DNA from: Hodarchaeum sp048939265
Lineage (GTDB): Archaea; Asgardarchaeota; Heimdallarchaeia; Hodarchaeales; Hodarchaeaceae
DNA: 17,282 bases
Assembly: GCA_048939265.1 (NCBI GenBank)
Contig: JBHLPQ010000074.1
Location: forward strand, 1 to 17,282
Reading direction: 5' to 3'
Shown here: positions 7,208 through 14,413 of the stretch, in pieces
Layout: the number at the start of each line of letters is the position of its first letter
Numbering within the stretch: the first letter of the stretch is position 1
Made by a program: the position numbers and the translations under genes
Notes under the pieces: model-generated
The model's database searches: none
Seen by the model: the letters and a program-made list of their open reading frames with translations, nothing else
Told to the model about the DNA's origin: nothing

Positions 7208-7218
7208 AAAAAAGGGAG

Positions 7219-7923
7219 CTAAAGGTCAAAAATCTCAGCAATATCTATCACATTAAGTTCCTTCGTATTCTCTTGAAGATGTAGCATACATGTGGGACAG
7301 GAAGTCACTAGTACTGAAGCACCCGTTTTTTTTGCTTCTGCAATACGGTTTCGGGCAAGGGCTTGCGCAATGCGGCTGAAAGAAAGACGGATTCCACTCC
7401 CAGCACCACAGCATTTGGAAGAATCAACCGAATGTTCCATTTCTTTGATATCTTCCTTTAGAACTTCCTTTAAAATGAATCTTGGCTCTTCACTGACCTT
7501 GAGACCACGTAAGAGATGGCAAGGATCATGGTATGTAACACTGATACGTTTCTTTTCAGTTCTCTTAATCCTTTTTTCTTTAATCAACCGTGCAAGTAAT
7601 TCGGTAACATGCATAATTTTATAGTTGAAATTTGGTAGATATTCTGGATAATGAACTTTGAAGATATAAGCACATGTAGGGCAACTGGTGAGAATGGTAT
7701 CGATGTCTTTTAATCCCGCAAACATTTTTAGATTTTTTTGCATGATTGCTTTCACGGCGTCTTCTTGCCCATTCTCATAAAGGATAAACCCACAACACTC
7801 TTCTTTATCCAAGCTGGTATAATCAACCCCTGCTTCTTCTAATAACCTTTCTGTTGCTTCTGAGACTCGAGTGGTATAGAAACGGTTCATACATCCATGA
7901 AATAGTAAGAATTTCCCTTCCAT
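7219..7923 (-). CDS. LutA/LldE-like Fe-S protein with two CCG domains
   Basis: A 234-residue protein with two cysteine-rich CCG domains of the type found in HdrB, GlpC and LutA. Domain 1 has C11, C43-C44-G45 and C81-x2-C84; domain 2 has C135, C171-C172-G173 and C209-x2-C212. These cysteines bind iron-sulfur clusters that pass electrons during oxidation of lactate, glycolate or related substrates. The frame stays open to 8019, but the extra 32 residues overlap the upstream gene and have no family match. The ATG at 7923 lies 4 nt after the upstream stop, with GGAAAGGAAAG as a Shine-Dalgarno region, so it is preferred. With the LUD gene it forms a two-gene unit in the order LutB-LutA; no separate LutC or flavin dehydrogenase is in the window, so the electron donor is not known. 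Confidence 0.88.
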   Translation of the reverse strand: MEGKFLLFHGCMNRFYTTRVSEATERLLEEAGVDYTSLDKEECCGFILYENGQEDAVKAIMQKNLKMFAGLKDIDTILTSCPTCAYIFKVHYPEYLPNFNYKIMHVTELLARLIKEKRIKRTEKKRISVTYHDPCHLLRGLKVSEEPRFILKEVLKEDIKEMEHSVDSSKCCGAGSGIRLSFSRIAQALARNRIAEAKKTGASVLVTSCPTCMLHLQENTKELNVIDIAEIFDL

Positions 7924-7927
7924 TCTT

Positions 7928-9187
7928 CTAACTTTCCTTTCCAAAAGGATTTCCCGTTTTTTCAATTCTTTTTTCAATATCAGTAAGCGGAGGTAATAGA
8001 AATCCTTCTTTTGTTGCACATTCTCTTATATATTTGATGAGGTCAGGGATAGGAATATCGACTGGACAAACATCAGCACATCTCTTACACATGGTGCAGA
8101 AATTCAGACCAGATTCCACAGCTACTTGAGTCCCATTTAAGACTGCTGTATGGACAATGCCGATCGGTCCAACATACGTTGGACCTCCAAAAGCGATTCC
8201 TAATTGCTGATACACAGGACATTCATTAATACAAGACCCACACCCTATACACAGCAGAGATTCTTTCAGAGGACTCTTAGTTGCTTCTATTCGGTGGTTA
8301 TCAAGTAGTATTACATGAACTTCTTTTGGCCCATGCATACCATTTCGCACATCAAACTCGATATCTGCTGTCTTACTTGGCCCAGAAATCATCGACAAGT
8401 AGACTGGAGTAATTTGACCTGTTGCATAAACAGAAAGTAATCGGATTTGAGTGAAAGCAGTATCAATGTTTGGAACTGTCTTATTTACAGGACAAACAAC
8501 AATATGTATTGGTGGTGCATTTGAAATGAATCGAATATTACCTTCGTTTTCGCATAGAAATATTGCTCCTTCTTCTGCTGCAAGAACATTGCATCCTGAT
8601 ATTCCAATTTCAGCGTTGACTATATACTTACGCATTTCTCCTCTTGCTTTAGTAATTATATCGTCTATGGTTGCTGTTGAGGGAAGCTCAAAAATTTCAG
8701 CAATCTTCTCCTTTGAAACATGAATAGCTGGTGCAATTGGATGAGTTCCTCTCTCATTCCTCATCTGAACTATCCTATCACCGAGATCAGTTTCGATAAC
8801 CTTATTTCCATGTGACTCAAGATGTTTCACGAGACCTATTTCTGATCCTGCATTAGTTTTTGATTTCACAACTAATTTATTACTTCCCACGATAGTTTTT
8901 ATGTATTGAAGTGCCTCACCTGCTGTTTCTGCGTAGTAAACTTCACAACCAACGTTTTTTAATCCTTTTTTTGCTTGTTCTACTAGTTCTGGGAGTTTAT
9001 CAAGCCATTCTTCTTTTCTTCGTCTGAGTTTTTCTTTTAATTCAGATTTGGGGATTTTTTCTAAAGAGTCATTCTTCTGATTAGTAATCAAGTCTAGAGC
9101 ATATTTTCTTGCCTCGATCTCCGCTGTATTATTTAAAGCAGTATTAACTCTATCAATTAGATCAAAAAAAGTATCTTCTAAATCCAT
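7928..9187 (-). CDS. LutB/LldF-like protein: LUD domain plus two 4Fe-4S clusters
   Basis: A 419-residue protein. Residues about 60-300 form a LUD (lactate utilisation) domain, with the recognisable VVKSKTNAGSEIGL (106-119), LGDRIVQ and the AEEGAIF stretch (204-210). Residues 313-374 hold a bacterial-type ferredoxin pair: C313-x2-C316-x2-C319-x3-C323P and C364-x2-C367-x2-C370-x3-C374P. This is the LutB/LldF layout, part of an iron-sulfur complex that oxidises L-lactate to pyruvate in bacteria. The archaeal electron acceptor is unknown. The C-terminal extension common in LutB is short here. The coding strand reads GGGATGTGA a few nt before the ATG as a possible Shine-Dalgarno site. It is transcribed with the CCG gene (4-nt gap) and sits 80 nt downstream of an alpha/beta hydrolase gene on the same strand. 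Confidence 0.9.
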   Translation of the reverse strand: MDLEDTFFDLIDRVNTALNNTAEIEARKYALDLITNQKNDSLEKIPKSELKEKLRRRKEEWLDKLPELVEQAKKGLKNVGCEVYYAETAGEALQYIKTIVGSNKLVVKSKTNAGSEIGLVKHLESHGNKVIETDLGDRIVQMRNERGTHPIAPAIHVSKEKIAEIFELPSTATIDDIITKARGEMRKYIVNAEIGISGCNVLAAEEGAIFLCENEGNIRFISNAPPIHIVVCPVNKTVPNIDTAFTQIRLLSVYATGQITPVYLSMISGPSKTADIEFDVRNGMHGPKEVHVILLDNHRIEATKSPLKESLLCIGCGSCINECPVYQQLGIAFGGPTYVGPIGIVHTAVLNGTQVAVESGLNFCTMCKRCADVCPVDIPIPDLIKYIRECATKEGFLLPPLTDIEKRIEKTGNPFGKES

Positions 9188-9267
9188 TGTAATTCACATC
9201 CCGAATAGCTATAAGAATATCGATTTACTAATCTTCTGTGTTATCATTTCTGTATTCCTTCTTGACT

Positions 9268-10098
9268 CTATTGATTTAAGCTAAAAAATAATTGCTTAAG
9301 AATTTTCCAAAATGCTTCTGGATTATCCTCAAACATAACATGGCCAGAGTCGGGAATATATATCAGAGGTAATTCGGTTTTTTTTACTAGTTTTTCTGAT
9401 GTGAAAAGTCCTTTATTTTCCTCTCCAAATATGAAGTGAACTTTGCAATTGTGTACCTGTGATATTGCTTGTATTCGAGGTAGAAGCTGATTACTTTTTG
9501 ATAGGGAAACCAGATCAATACTTGAAGCCCAAAGCGGTATGGGGCCTATTTGATGAAGCTTATTGAAGAATTCCCTCGTTTTTTCATCGTCTTTTTCGAC
9601 GAATTTACCTAACCAAGACTTAAAGTTTTTTTTGTATTCTTCAAGGGAATATTCCGCAATTTTAGATGAGAAGAATGTGTCATTTATATCTAGATTCCCT
9701 TCCATGTAAAACAATCCTAACACACTGATTTTAACATCAATTTGTTGCATTAGTTCCATGAGAGAGATTGCTATAGGTCCTCCCATAGAGTGAGCAAGAA
9801 TTACCAGAGATTCAACATTCTCTACAAGTAGTAGATTCGATAAAATTAAAGCTTGGTTATTCATTGAGTAAGCTTCTACTTCAGATGGTTTGGATGAATC
9901 CCCATAACCTAATAAGTCGGGTACTATCCAAGAAAAATTCGTAAGTTTGAATCTCTTAAAGTGATTTAGAAACCAATTTTTACTACCTCCCAAACCATGA
10001 ATGAACAAGATATCATACTTATGTTCTGTTTTGCTCGTTCGGAAGTAGGAAATTGTTCCGAAATCACCGATTAATTCTTTTACTATAATCTCTGTCAT
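9268..10098 (-). CDS. Alpha/beta hydrolase
   Basis: A 276-residue alpha/beta hydrolase of the general esterase, lipase or epoxide-hydrolase-like group. Motifs: the oxyanion loop FIHGLGGSKNW (32-42), DLLGYGDSSKP (61-71), the nucleophile elbow AHSMGG with S104, a candidate acid at E226 or E227 in FGEENKG, and H253 in DSGHVMFEDNPEAFW. The acid is Glu, not the usual Asp, unless another residue serves. A cap of about 70 residues (134-205) lies between strands 6 and 7, which would set the substrate range. GGAAGTGAT, close to the canonical archaeal site, lies just upstream of the ATG and supports this start. It is the third gene of a minus-strand run after the ACT-domain and ABHD18-like genes; the substrate is unknown. 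Confidence 0.88.
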   Translation of the reverse strand: MTEIIVKELIGDFGTISYFRTSKTEHKYDILFIHGLGGSKNWFLNHFKRFKLTNFSWIVPDLLGYGDSSKPSEVEAYSMNNQALILSNLLLVENVESLVILAHSMGGPIAISLMELMQQIDVKISVLGLFYMEGNLDINDTFFSSKIAEYSLEEYKKNFKSWLGKFVEKDDEKTREFFNKLHQIGPIPLWASSIDLVSLSKSNQLLPRIQAISQVHNCKVHFIFGEENKGLFTSEKLVKKTELPLIYIPDSGHVMFEDNPEAFWKILKQLFFSLNQ

Positions 10099-10150
10099 AA
10101 TTAATCACTTCCTTTTGAATAAAGTGGTATTTGGGTTCAAATACTTTATT

Positions 10151-11170
10151 TCATGATCTTAACTGATTTACCCGACTGAGAAGCGAGTGAAGCCAAAAAA
10201 TCAGTGACAGATGTCCTCCTGGGTATGAGAAAAGTGGTTTTTTTAACATCCTAGCAAGTGTTTGAACCTTGCTAAATTGTACAATCCGATCATATTGCCC
10301 TCCGATAACTACAGTTTTATGATTCGTTGTAAGAGGAGCGAAATATTTTAAGTTACAGACGTATAGAATCTTATACCAATTGGTTTGACCGCTCTTTTTT
10401 AACTGAGATACAATTTCCGTTGAAATGGGAACTATTTTAGGATTTAAACTGAAGATAAATGGACTAGCCAACGCACAGATAATTTCAACATCAGTGAGAA
10501 ACTGGGTAGTAAGGGCTACTAAATGCCCTCCCAAAGAAACTCCAAATATGATCACACGGTCATATCGTGCTTTCAGGTATTTTGTTAATAATAGAATTTC
10601 CTGTATTGATTGACGAATGGCCTCCAACATCCGAACCGGATTGCCATTCAAGAAATAAGCTCCTGAAAAGGGAGAGTCTGTAGGTTGACGATGGAAGTGA
10701 TAAGGAAGTTCTAAAGTAAAAATATCCCCCTGTAGAATTCGTTTCATAATTCGAAAATAGCTTAATTCATGAAATACAAACGTGGTCTCTGCATAGCCAT
10801 GAATGAATAAGACCACATTTGTTGATTTGTCATTTTTCAATGTATAACGATGGGTTAACATTCGGGAAACAGGGTGATATTTGTCATCTTGGAATAGTGG
10901 AGATAGTGGTTGGTAAGAACTTGTCGTATGGCCTATAGAGTGTTGGAATTTTCCGCGAGAAATTGGTTCACTCCAGTTTATATTTATCGATTGAAGGTTA
11001 AAATTCTCAAGAAAGAAATTCCGAGGATTTTTTCGATAATACTGAGTGTAAACCGATACAAATGCCTGAGTGAGTTCGTTATCTCTAATTTTTCCTCTAT
11101 TTCTGTATTTAAAATAGTTTATAATAGGATATTCAACTAAATCGCTAGGTACTATTGGCACACTAGACAT
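10151..11170 (-). CDS. Alpha/beta hydrolase, possibly ABHD18 (DUF2048)-like
   Basis: A 339-residue alpha/beta hydrolase with an N-terminal extension of about 115 residues before the fold. Motifs are VVLFIHGYAETT (119-130), the LELPYHFHR stretch (153-161), the nucleophile elbow IFGVSLGGH with S212, D294 in GGQYDRIV and H320 in YPGGHLSL, so the triad is complete. The PYxxxR step after strand 4 and the position of GxSxGGH recall the eukaryotic ABHD18/DUF2048 family, but this link is tentative. No signal peptide or membrane helix is seen. AAGGAG sits immediately before the ATG, closer than usual. It lies 27 nt downstream of the ACT-domain gene and 52 nt upstream of a second hydrolase gene, consistent with one operon. 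Confidence 0.8.
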   Translation of the reverse strand: MSSVPIVPSDLVEYPIINYFKYRNRGKIRDNELTQAFVSVYTQYYRKNPRNFFLENFNLQSININWSEPISRGKFQHSIGHTTSSYQPLSPLFQDDKYHPVSRMLTHRYTLKNDKSTNVVLFIHGYAETTFVFHELSYFRIMKRILQGDIFTLELPYHFHRQPTDSPFSGAYFLNGNPVRMLEAIRQSIQEILLLTKYLKARYDRVIIFGVSLGGHLVALTTQFLTDVEIICALASPFIFSLNPKIVPISTEIVSQLKKSGQTNWYKILYVCNLKYFAPLTTNHKTVVIGGQYDRIVQFSKVQTLARMLKKPLFSYPGGHLSLIFWLHSLLSRVNQLRS

Positions 11171-11197
11171 GCTCCTTGGATTTCAAAGAACAAACTC

Positions 11198-11602
11198 TTA
11201 CTCTTCTAAAGAAGATAATTCCTCTAAAAGATCCATCGCTTTATGTGCTTGTTCTCTTGGTACAAAAAGGTGATCATGATAAAAAGCGGATATTACATTT
11301 ACACTTATCCCTGAATGAGCTAGTTTTTTTGTAATTGCAGCCAAGAAACCTATCGCTGTTAGATTTGAATGGACTGATAGGATAATCCATGACCATATCC
11401 CTGTATGAACGAAGGAATTCAATTCTGCAACTTCTTTTGTAACAATAAGAGTAAATCCTTCCGCCTCTTTAAACATCAAGAGTGGGGTGATGTTTAACTG
11501 GGAGAATTGAGTATCAGATAAAGTAGTAAAAACATAATCTTCATCAACCAACCTCGGACTCATTGATTTCAAGAGGATTTTTAAATTCGATATACCCGCC
11601 AT
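11198..11602 (-). CDS. ACT-domain amino-acid-binding protein (DUF2241 type)
   Basis: A 134-residue protein with two ACT-like halves. The N-terminal half (ISNLKILLKSMSPRL, DEDYVFTTL) and the C-terminal half (LSVHSNLTAIGFLAAI, GISVNVISAFYHDHLFVP at 98-115) match the DUF2241/ACT_3 plus ACT_7 layout of small stand-alone ACT proteins. These are thought to bind amino acids as regulators, but the ligand and partner are not known. The frame extends four codons upstream to a GTG, but the ATG at 11602 has GGTGGTGAG just before it at good spacing, so it is chosen. That Shine-Dalgarno site is part of a perfect inverted repeat (11608-11625). It is the first gene of the minus-strand run toward the two hydrolases. 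Confidence 0.87.
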   Translation of the reverse strand: MAGISNLKILLKSMSPRLVDEDYVFTTLSDTQFSQLNITPLLMFKEAEGFTLIVTKEVAELNSFVHTGIWSWIILSVHSNLTAIGFLAAITKKLAHSGISVNVISAFYHDHLFVPREQAHKAMDLLEELSSLEE

Positions 11603-11607
11603 TTCGC

Positions 11608-11645
11608 TCACCACCTTTTTGGTGATTTCTTTACTATAAAATCCT
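11608..11645 (-). promoter_or_regulatory. TATA box and SD-overlapping inverted repeat of the ACT gene
   Basis: On the coding (minus) strand a TATA-like ATTTTATAGT occupies about 11636-11645, giving a predicted transcription start near 11610-11618. There lies a perfect 6-bp inverted repeat, TCACCA-AAAAGG-TGGTGA (11608-11625). It could be a repressor operator over the start site. If transcribed, it would form a hairpin hiding the GGTGGTGA ribosome-binding site, 5 nt from the ATG. Confidence 0.45.
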
Positions 11646-11716
11646 TTGTTTGTTTGAGATATGAAATCCTCTAGAAGCGGTATCTTAACCGTAAGAAAAG
11701 AGATTCAAGTGTTTTA

Positions 11717-11848
11717 TTAAAATTTTCTCCTTCTCCGTCTTTTAAATTTACCTGTAACCATGAATATACTAATTAGAAAAGGTATAATGGGTGGTGTGGG
11801 AGTTATCTCGGCAAATTTGTACTTGTGTTGATTTTGTTTGGACATCAT
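11717..11848 (-). CDS. Small ORF resembling a stand-alone C-terminal sorting signal
   Basis: A 43-codon frame starting with two adjacent ATGs. The N-terminal 14 residues are polar. Then comes ITPTPPIIPFLISIFMVTG, a Pro-rich lead into a short hydrophobic helix, and the protein ends GKFK followed by five arginines, K and F. This Pro motif, membrane span and basic tail is the tripartite plan of archaeal C-terminal sorting signals (PEF-CTERM and the Asgard-specific CTERM types), yet no larger protein precedes it: an in-frame stop lies 12-15 nt upstream. An AT-rich TATA-like element (about 11861-11872) could drive a nearly leaderless message. It may be a real micro-membrane protein, the remnant of a lost surface protein, or chance. 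Too short to be certain. Confidence 0.4.
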   Translation of the reverse strand: MMSKQNQHKYKFAEITPTPPIIPFLISIFMVTGKFKRRRRRKF

Positions 11849-12027
11849 ATCATCTCGTTTTTAATATATTGTATTAAGAATGATATATTTATTACATGTG
11901 ATTACACATAAAAATGAGTTCTACTATTTATATTTATGTTCTTCCTTAATAAACATTAGTACTACTAGAATAATTTTTTATTCAATTCTATCTTAAAGAT
12001 AATATTGATTCAGGGGATAAAAATTAG
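11849..12027. promoter_or_regulatory. AT-rich intergenic region upstream of the longin gene
   Basis: About 180 nt of very AT-rich sequence without a convincing ORF. It holds the inverted repeat ATGTG-ATTA-CACAT (11896-11909), a TATA-like TATTTATATTTAT at about 11925-11937, and CAGGGGAT (12011-12018), 9 nt before the longin gene start. The nine bases TCAGGGGAT also precede the RuBisCO start (730-738), so it is probably this genome's variant Shine-Dalgarno site. No RNA gene is seen. Confidence 0.4.
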
Positions 12028-12669
12028 ATGATAATTTACGCTGTTTTAGTGATAACTGACGATGGGCGTACAATATTATCAGAACAATTTCAATCTGTTG
12101 AAGGGGATGAATATAAGAATGATATTCTATTTGGAGGAGTTTTCACCGCAATTCAATATATGACTGGTGCAATGACAGAGAGTGATGCTGAAATCAACTC
12201 TATTGAAGTCGAGGGCCTTTCTTATCACACTAGATCATTTGGATCTTTTCGCATTGTAATTATTACTGATGTCCCTGACAAACCTGAAGATATCGTACAG
12301 ATTATAGGATTAAGGTTTCTTAATGAATTCGGCGAAGTGATAACGCAAAAGAATTTCAATCTTAATATTCTTGAACCATTTAAAAAAGAAATTCATGAAA
12401 TTGTACAAGAAAGCACAGTTAGTGATGAGTCAAGATCAATTAAGCCTTTATCGAAACTCTCAACTGCAGAAATTTTTACATTACCTAATCATTTACAATC
12501 GACCGCACTGGCTTTAATAACCATAGAAATAGGGACTATCGACGAAATTGCGCGAGAAAGTGGAGAAGACATTACTAGAACTGAAGAAAACCTAATTTCA
12601 CTTCAAAATATGGGTTATATAGGAAGGAAGAATATTAATGGGAGAATAACATATTTCTGTTCTTTGTAG
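12028..12669 (+). CDS. Longin-like domain fused to a C-terminal winged helix
   Basis: A 213-residue protein with two domains. Residues 1 to about 125 begin IIYAVLVITDDGRTILSEQF, the beta hairpin typical of longin and related profilin-like folds, then a long helix around 33-50, strands with YHTRSFGSFRIVIITD (66-81), and a second helical region ending near 125. In eukaryotes longin domains sit on SNAREs, adaptor and GTPase-activating complexes; Asgard archaea encode many. After a polar linker (126-152), residues 155-213 look like a winged helix: TIDEIARESGEDITRTEENL, LQNMGYI and a short wing. The fusion suggests a longin domain used for dimerisation or small-GTPase contact, joined to a DNA-, RNA- or protein-binding winged helix, as in ESCRT-II-like wing proteins. 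Which of these applies is not shown. It is followed by the NTF2-like gene after 30 nt. Confidence 0.7.
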   Translation: MIIYAVLVITDDGRTILSEQFQSVEGDEYKNDILFGGVFTAIQYMTGAMTESDAEINSIEVEGLSYHTRSFGSFRIVIITDVPDKPEDIVQIIGLRFLNEFGEVITQKNFNLNILEPFKKEIHEIVQESTVSDESRSIKPLSKLSTAEIFTLPNHLQSTALALITIEIGTIDEIARESGEDITRTEENLISLQNMGYIGRKNINGRITYFCSL

Positions 12670-12699
12670 GACTCTTCTCATAAATGGAAATGATTGAAG

Positions 12700-13071
12700 A
12701 TGACTGAAAGCGAAGATGTACTGGCAATAAAAAAAGTGATTATGGATTATTACCACGAAGGTCACGTTAAGGCTGATCCATCCCTCTATGAAAAGGTCTT
12801 ACATAAGGAATGGAGATTTTTTCATCATGATGATCAAGGCCAACTAAAAACTGTAGATAAGAAAGAGTATTATTCTTGGTATGATCCAGAAAAAGTTGAT
12901 TTGAATCTTAAATGGGATACTTCTTTCTATTATGTTGATGTTACAAAAGGGCAAATAGGATCCGCCAAAATCAAGATTGGAAATCAGAATGTACAATATA
13001 TCGACTATTTTAACCTAATGAAAATAGACGATAAATGGTGGATTGTTCACAAGATATCTACAAAAGAATGA
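12700..13071 (+). CDS. NTF2-like (SnoaL/lumazine-binding type) protein
   Basis: A 123-residue single-domain protein with the cone-shaped NTF2-like pattern: an N-terminal helix (DVLAIKKVIMDYYHEGHVKADP), a second helix leading to the HKEWRFFH strand, and a series of strands ending in YIDYFNLMKIDDKWWIVHKIST, where the DYF...DDKWWIV ending is typical of the DUF4440/SnoaL and putative lumazine-binding groups. Family members range from isomerases to binding proteins. No assured catalytic residue is identified here, so the function is open. The frame begins two codons earlier at a TTG, but the ATG at 12700 is the more likely start. It lies 30 nt after the longin gene and converges on the trans-sulfuration gene with 11 nt between stops. 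Confidence 0.78.
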   Translation: MTESEDVLAIKKVIMDYYHEGHVKADPSLYEKVLHKEWRFFHHDDQGQLKTVDKKEYYSWYDPEKVDLNLKWDTSFYYVDVTKGQIGSAKIKIGNQNVQYIDYFNLMKIDDKWWIVHKISTKE

Positions 13072-13082
13072 TTCATCCCTTT

Positions 13083-14330
13083 CTAAGAATAAGAAAGAGC
13101 TGTGCCTAAGTCCTCGATCAGATCGTCAATATCCTCAAGTCCTACAGAAAATCTTACCAAACCATCAGTAATTCCACTTTCGATACGTTTTTCACGTGGG
13201 ACTTTAACGTGGCTCATGCTAGCAGGATGCTGGATTAAGCTCTTACTACACCCTAATGAGGGTGCTAATGTGATGACCTTAACATTATTCATTAGGGACT
13301 CTCCAGAAGTTAAACCTCCTTTAAGTTCAAAAGCAATCATCCCACCAAATCCATTCATTTGTTTCCTTGCAAGCCTATGTTGGGGGTGGGATTGTAAACC
13401 TGGATAAAAGACTTCTTTAACCTTGGGATGGTCTGATAAATATTCAGCTAAAGCCAATGCGTTGACACAATGTTTTTCCATCCTTATTGGCAGAGTCTCC
13501 ATCCCATTTAAAACTAGAAATGCGTCAAATGGAGATTGTGTCGTCCCAAGATTTTTTTTCACAAACAGAAGCCTTTCTTTTGCTTTTCCTATTAATTGCG
13601 AAGCTAAAATCCCCGAACATGTTGTTCCATGACCATTCAAGTATTTTGTGGTTGAGTGTAATGAAATATCGGCTCCTAGTTCCAAGGGTCTTTGAATTAA
13701 GGGCGTGGCAAATGTATTATCAACAACAATGGGAATATTATTTTCATGTCCGATTTTTGATATTTCATTGATATCACAAATCATTAAGTTAGGATTAGTA
13801 GGACTTTCAAGATAAATTAAGCTGGTTCTTGAGTCTATTGCTTCTTTAACATGCTCCGATCCGTCCGTACCTGATGTGTCAATATAATCTGTATGAACAT
13901 AGTAAGATTTCATTATCCCATCAAAGAAATAATTCGTTCCGCCATAAACAGGATTCGTAGCTAGAATTGTATCTCCGCTCTTAGTTAATGCCATGATTAC
14001 AGAGGCAATAGTAGCCATTCCTGTTCCAAAGGCATGTCCCTCAACCTCAATCCCTTTTTTAATCAAATTTACCCCTTCAAGAATAGCTAACCTTTTCTCT
14101 GAAGCTTTAACCGTCGGGTTCCCAAGTCGAGTGTAGATATAACCCTGTTCTTCTCCGTTGAATCGTTTTCGACCAATTTCAACATTAGGAAAACTGAACG
14201 TGGATGTTGCAAAAATAGGGGTAACAAGAGAATCGGCATACTTTTCATCATCGCCAGCATGAAGAGCTAGTGTTGATATCTTCCAGTCATAGTTTATTTC
14301 AGGTGTCATGATGAACAAATCCGTCTTCAT
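13083..14330 (-). CDS. Cys/Met-metabolism PLP enzyme (cystathionine gamma-lyase/synthase-like)
   Basis: A 415-residue fold-type I PLP enzyme of the trans-sulfuration family. Hallmarks are YTRLGNPT (66-73), FGTGMATI (101-108, phosphate-binding turn), NPVYGGTNYFF (126-136), YLESPTNP (173-180), VVDNTFATP (202-210, with the pyridine-binding Asp204) and the PLP lysine K229 in SLHSTTKYLNGHG. The residue after VYG is Gly, where methionine gamma-lyases have the catalytic Cys (YGCT), so a classic methionine gamma-lyase is less likely than cystathionine gamma-lyase, gamma-synthase or O-acetylhomoserine sulfhydrylase. Sequence alone does not settle this. The frame starts at ATG 14330; M8 is an alternative. 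An 8-bp inverted repeat lies 5 nt upstream. It may cooperate with the cysteine synthase family enzyme 10 kb away. Confidence 0.9.
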   Translation of the reverse strand: MKTDLFIMTPEINYDWKISTLALHAGDDEKYADSLVTPIFATSTFSFPNVEIGRKRFNGEEQGYIYTRLGNPTVKASEKRLAILEGVNLIKKGIEVEGHAFGTGMATIASVIMALTKSGDTILATNPVYGGTNYFFDGIMKSYYVHTDYIDTSGTDGSEHVKEAIDSRTSLIYLESPTNPNLMICDINEISKIGHENNIPIVVDNTFATPLIQRPLELGADISLHSTTKYLNGHGTTCSGILASQLIGKAKERLLFVKKNLGTTQSPFDAFLVLNGMETLPIRMEKHCVNALALAEYLSDHPKVKEVFYPGLQSHPQHRLARKQMNGFGGMIAFELKGGLTSGESLMNNVKVITLAPSLGCSKSLIQHPASMSHVKVPREKRIESGITDGLVRFSVGLEDIDDLIEDLGTALSYS

Positions 14331-14413
14331 TTCTATTAATTCTGGTTCTCTATCGAATTAATCAACTCTACCTTAAGTATTTAGTCTTGAGTAGTTTTTA
14401 GCTTTTTATCGAC
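14331..14413. promoter_or_regulatory. Divergent promoter with 8-bp inverted repeat
   Basis: This 83-bp space serves two divergent genes. A perfect inverted repeat has arms ATTAATTC (14335-14342) and GAATTAAT (14355-14362) with a 12-bp spacer, so arm centres are 20 bp apart, close to two helical turns. It lies 5 nt upstream of the trans-sulfuration start and could bind a dimeric regulator. The TATA-like GTATTTAGT (about 14377-14385) would suit the methyltransferase gene, which begins about 30 nt later with no Shine-Dalgarno site. Confidence 0.4.

Noticed and set aside
7219..8019. Longer start for the LutA-like protein at 8019
   Set aside because: The extra 32 residues overlap the end of the LutB-like gene, are rich in Lys, Arg and Leu without family resemblance, and the ATG at 7923 has a good ribosome-binding site 4 nt after the upstream stop.
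11849..12027. tRNA or other structured RNA in the longest gene-poor stretch
   Set aside because: No cloverleaf, T-loop GTTC-type context with matching stems, or GC-rich fold was found; the region is uniformly AT-rich.
13083..14330. Methionine gamma-lyase as a firm name
   Set aside because: The Cys usual in methionine gamma-lyase after the VYG motif is Gly here, so only the broader trans-sulfuration family is claimed.
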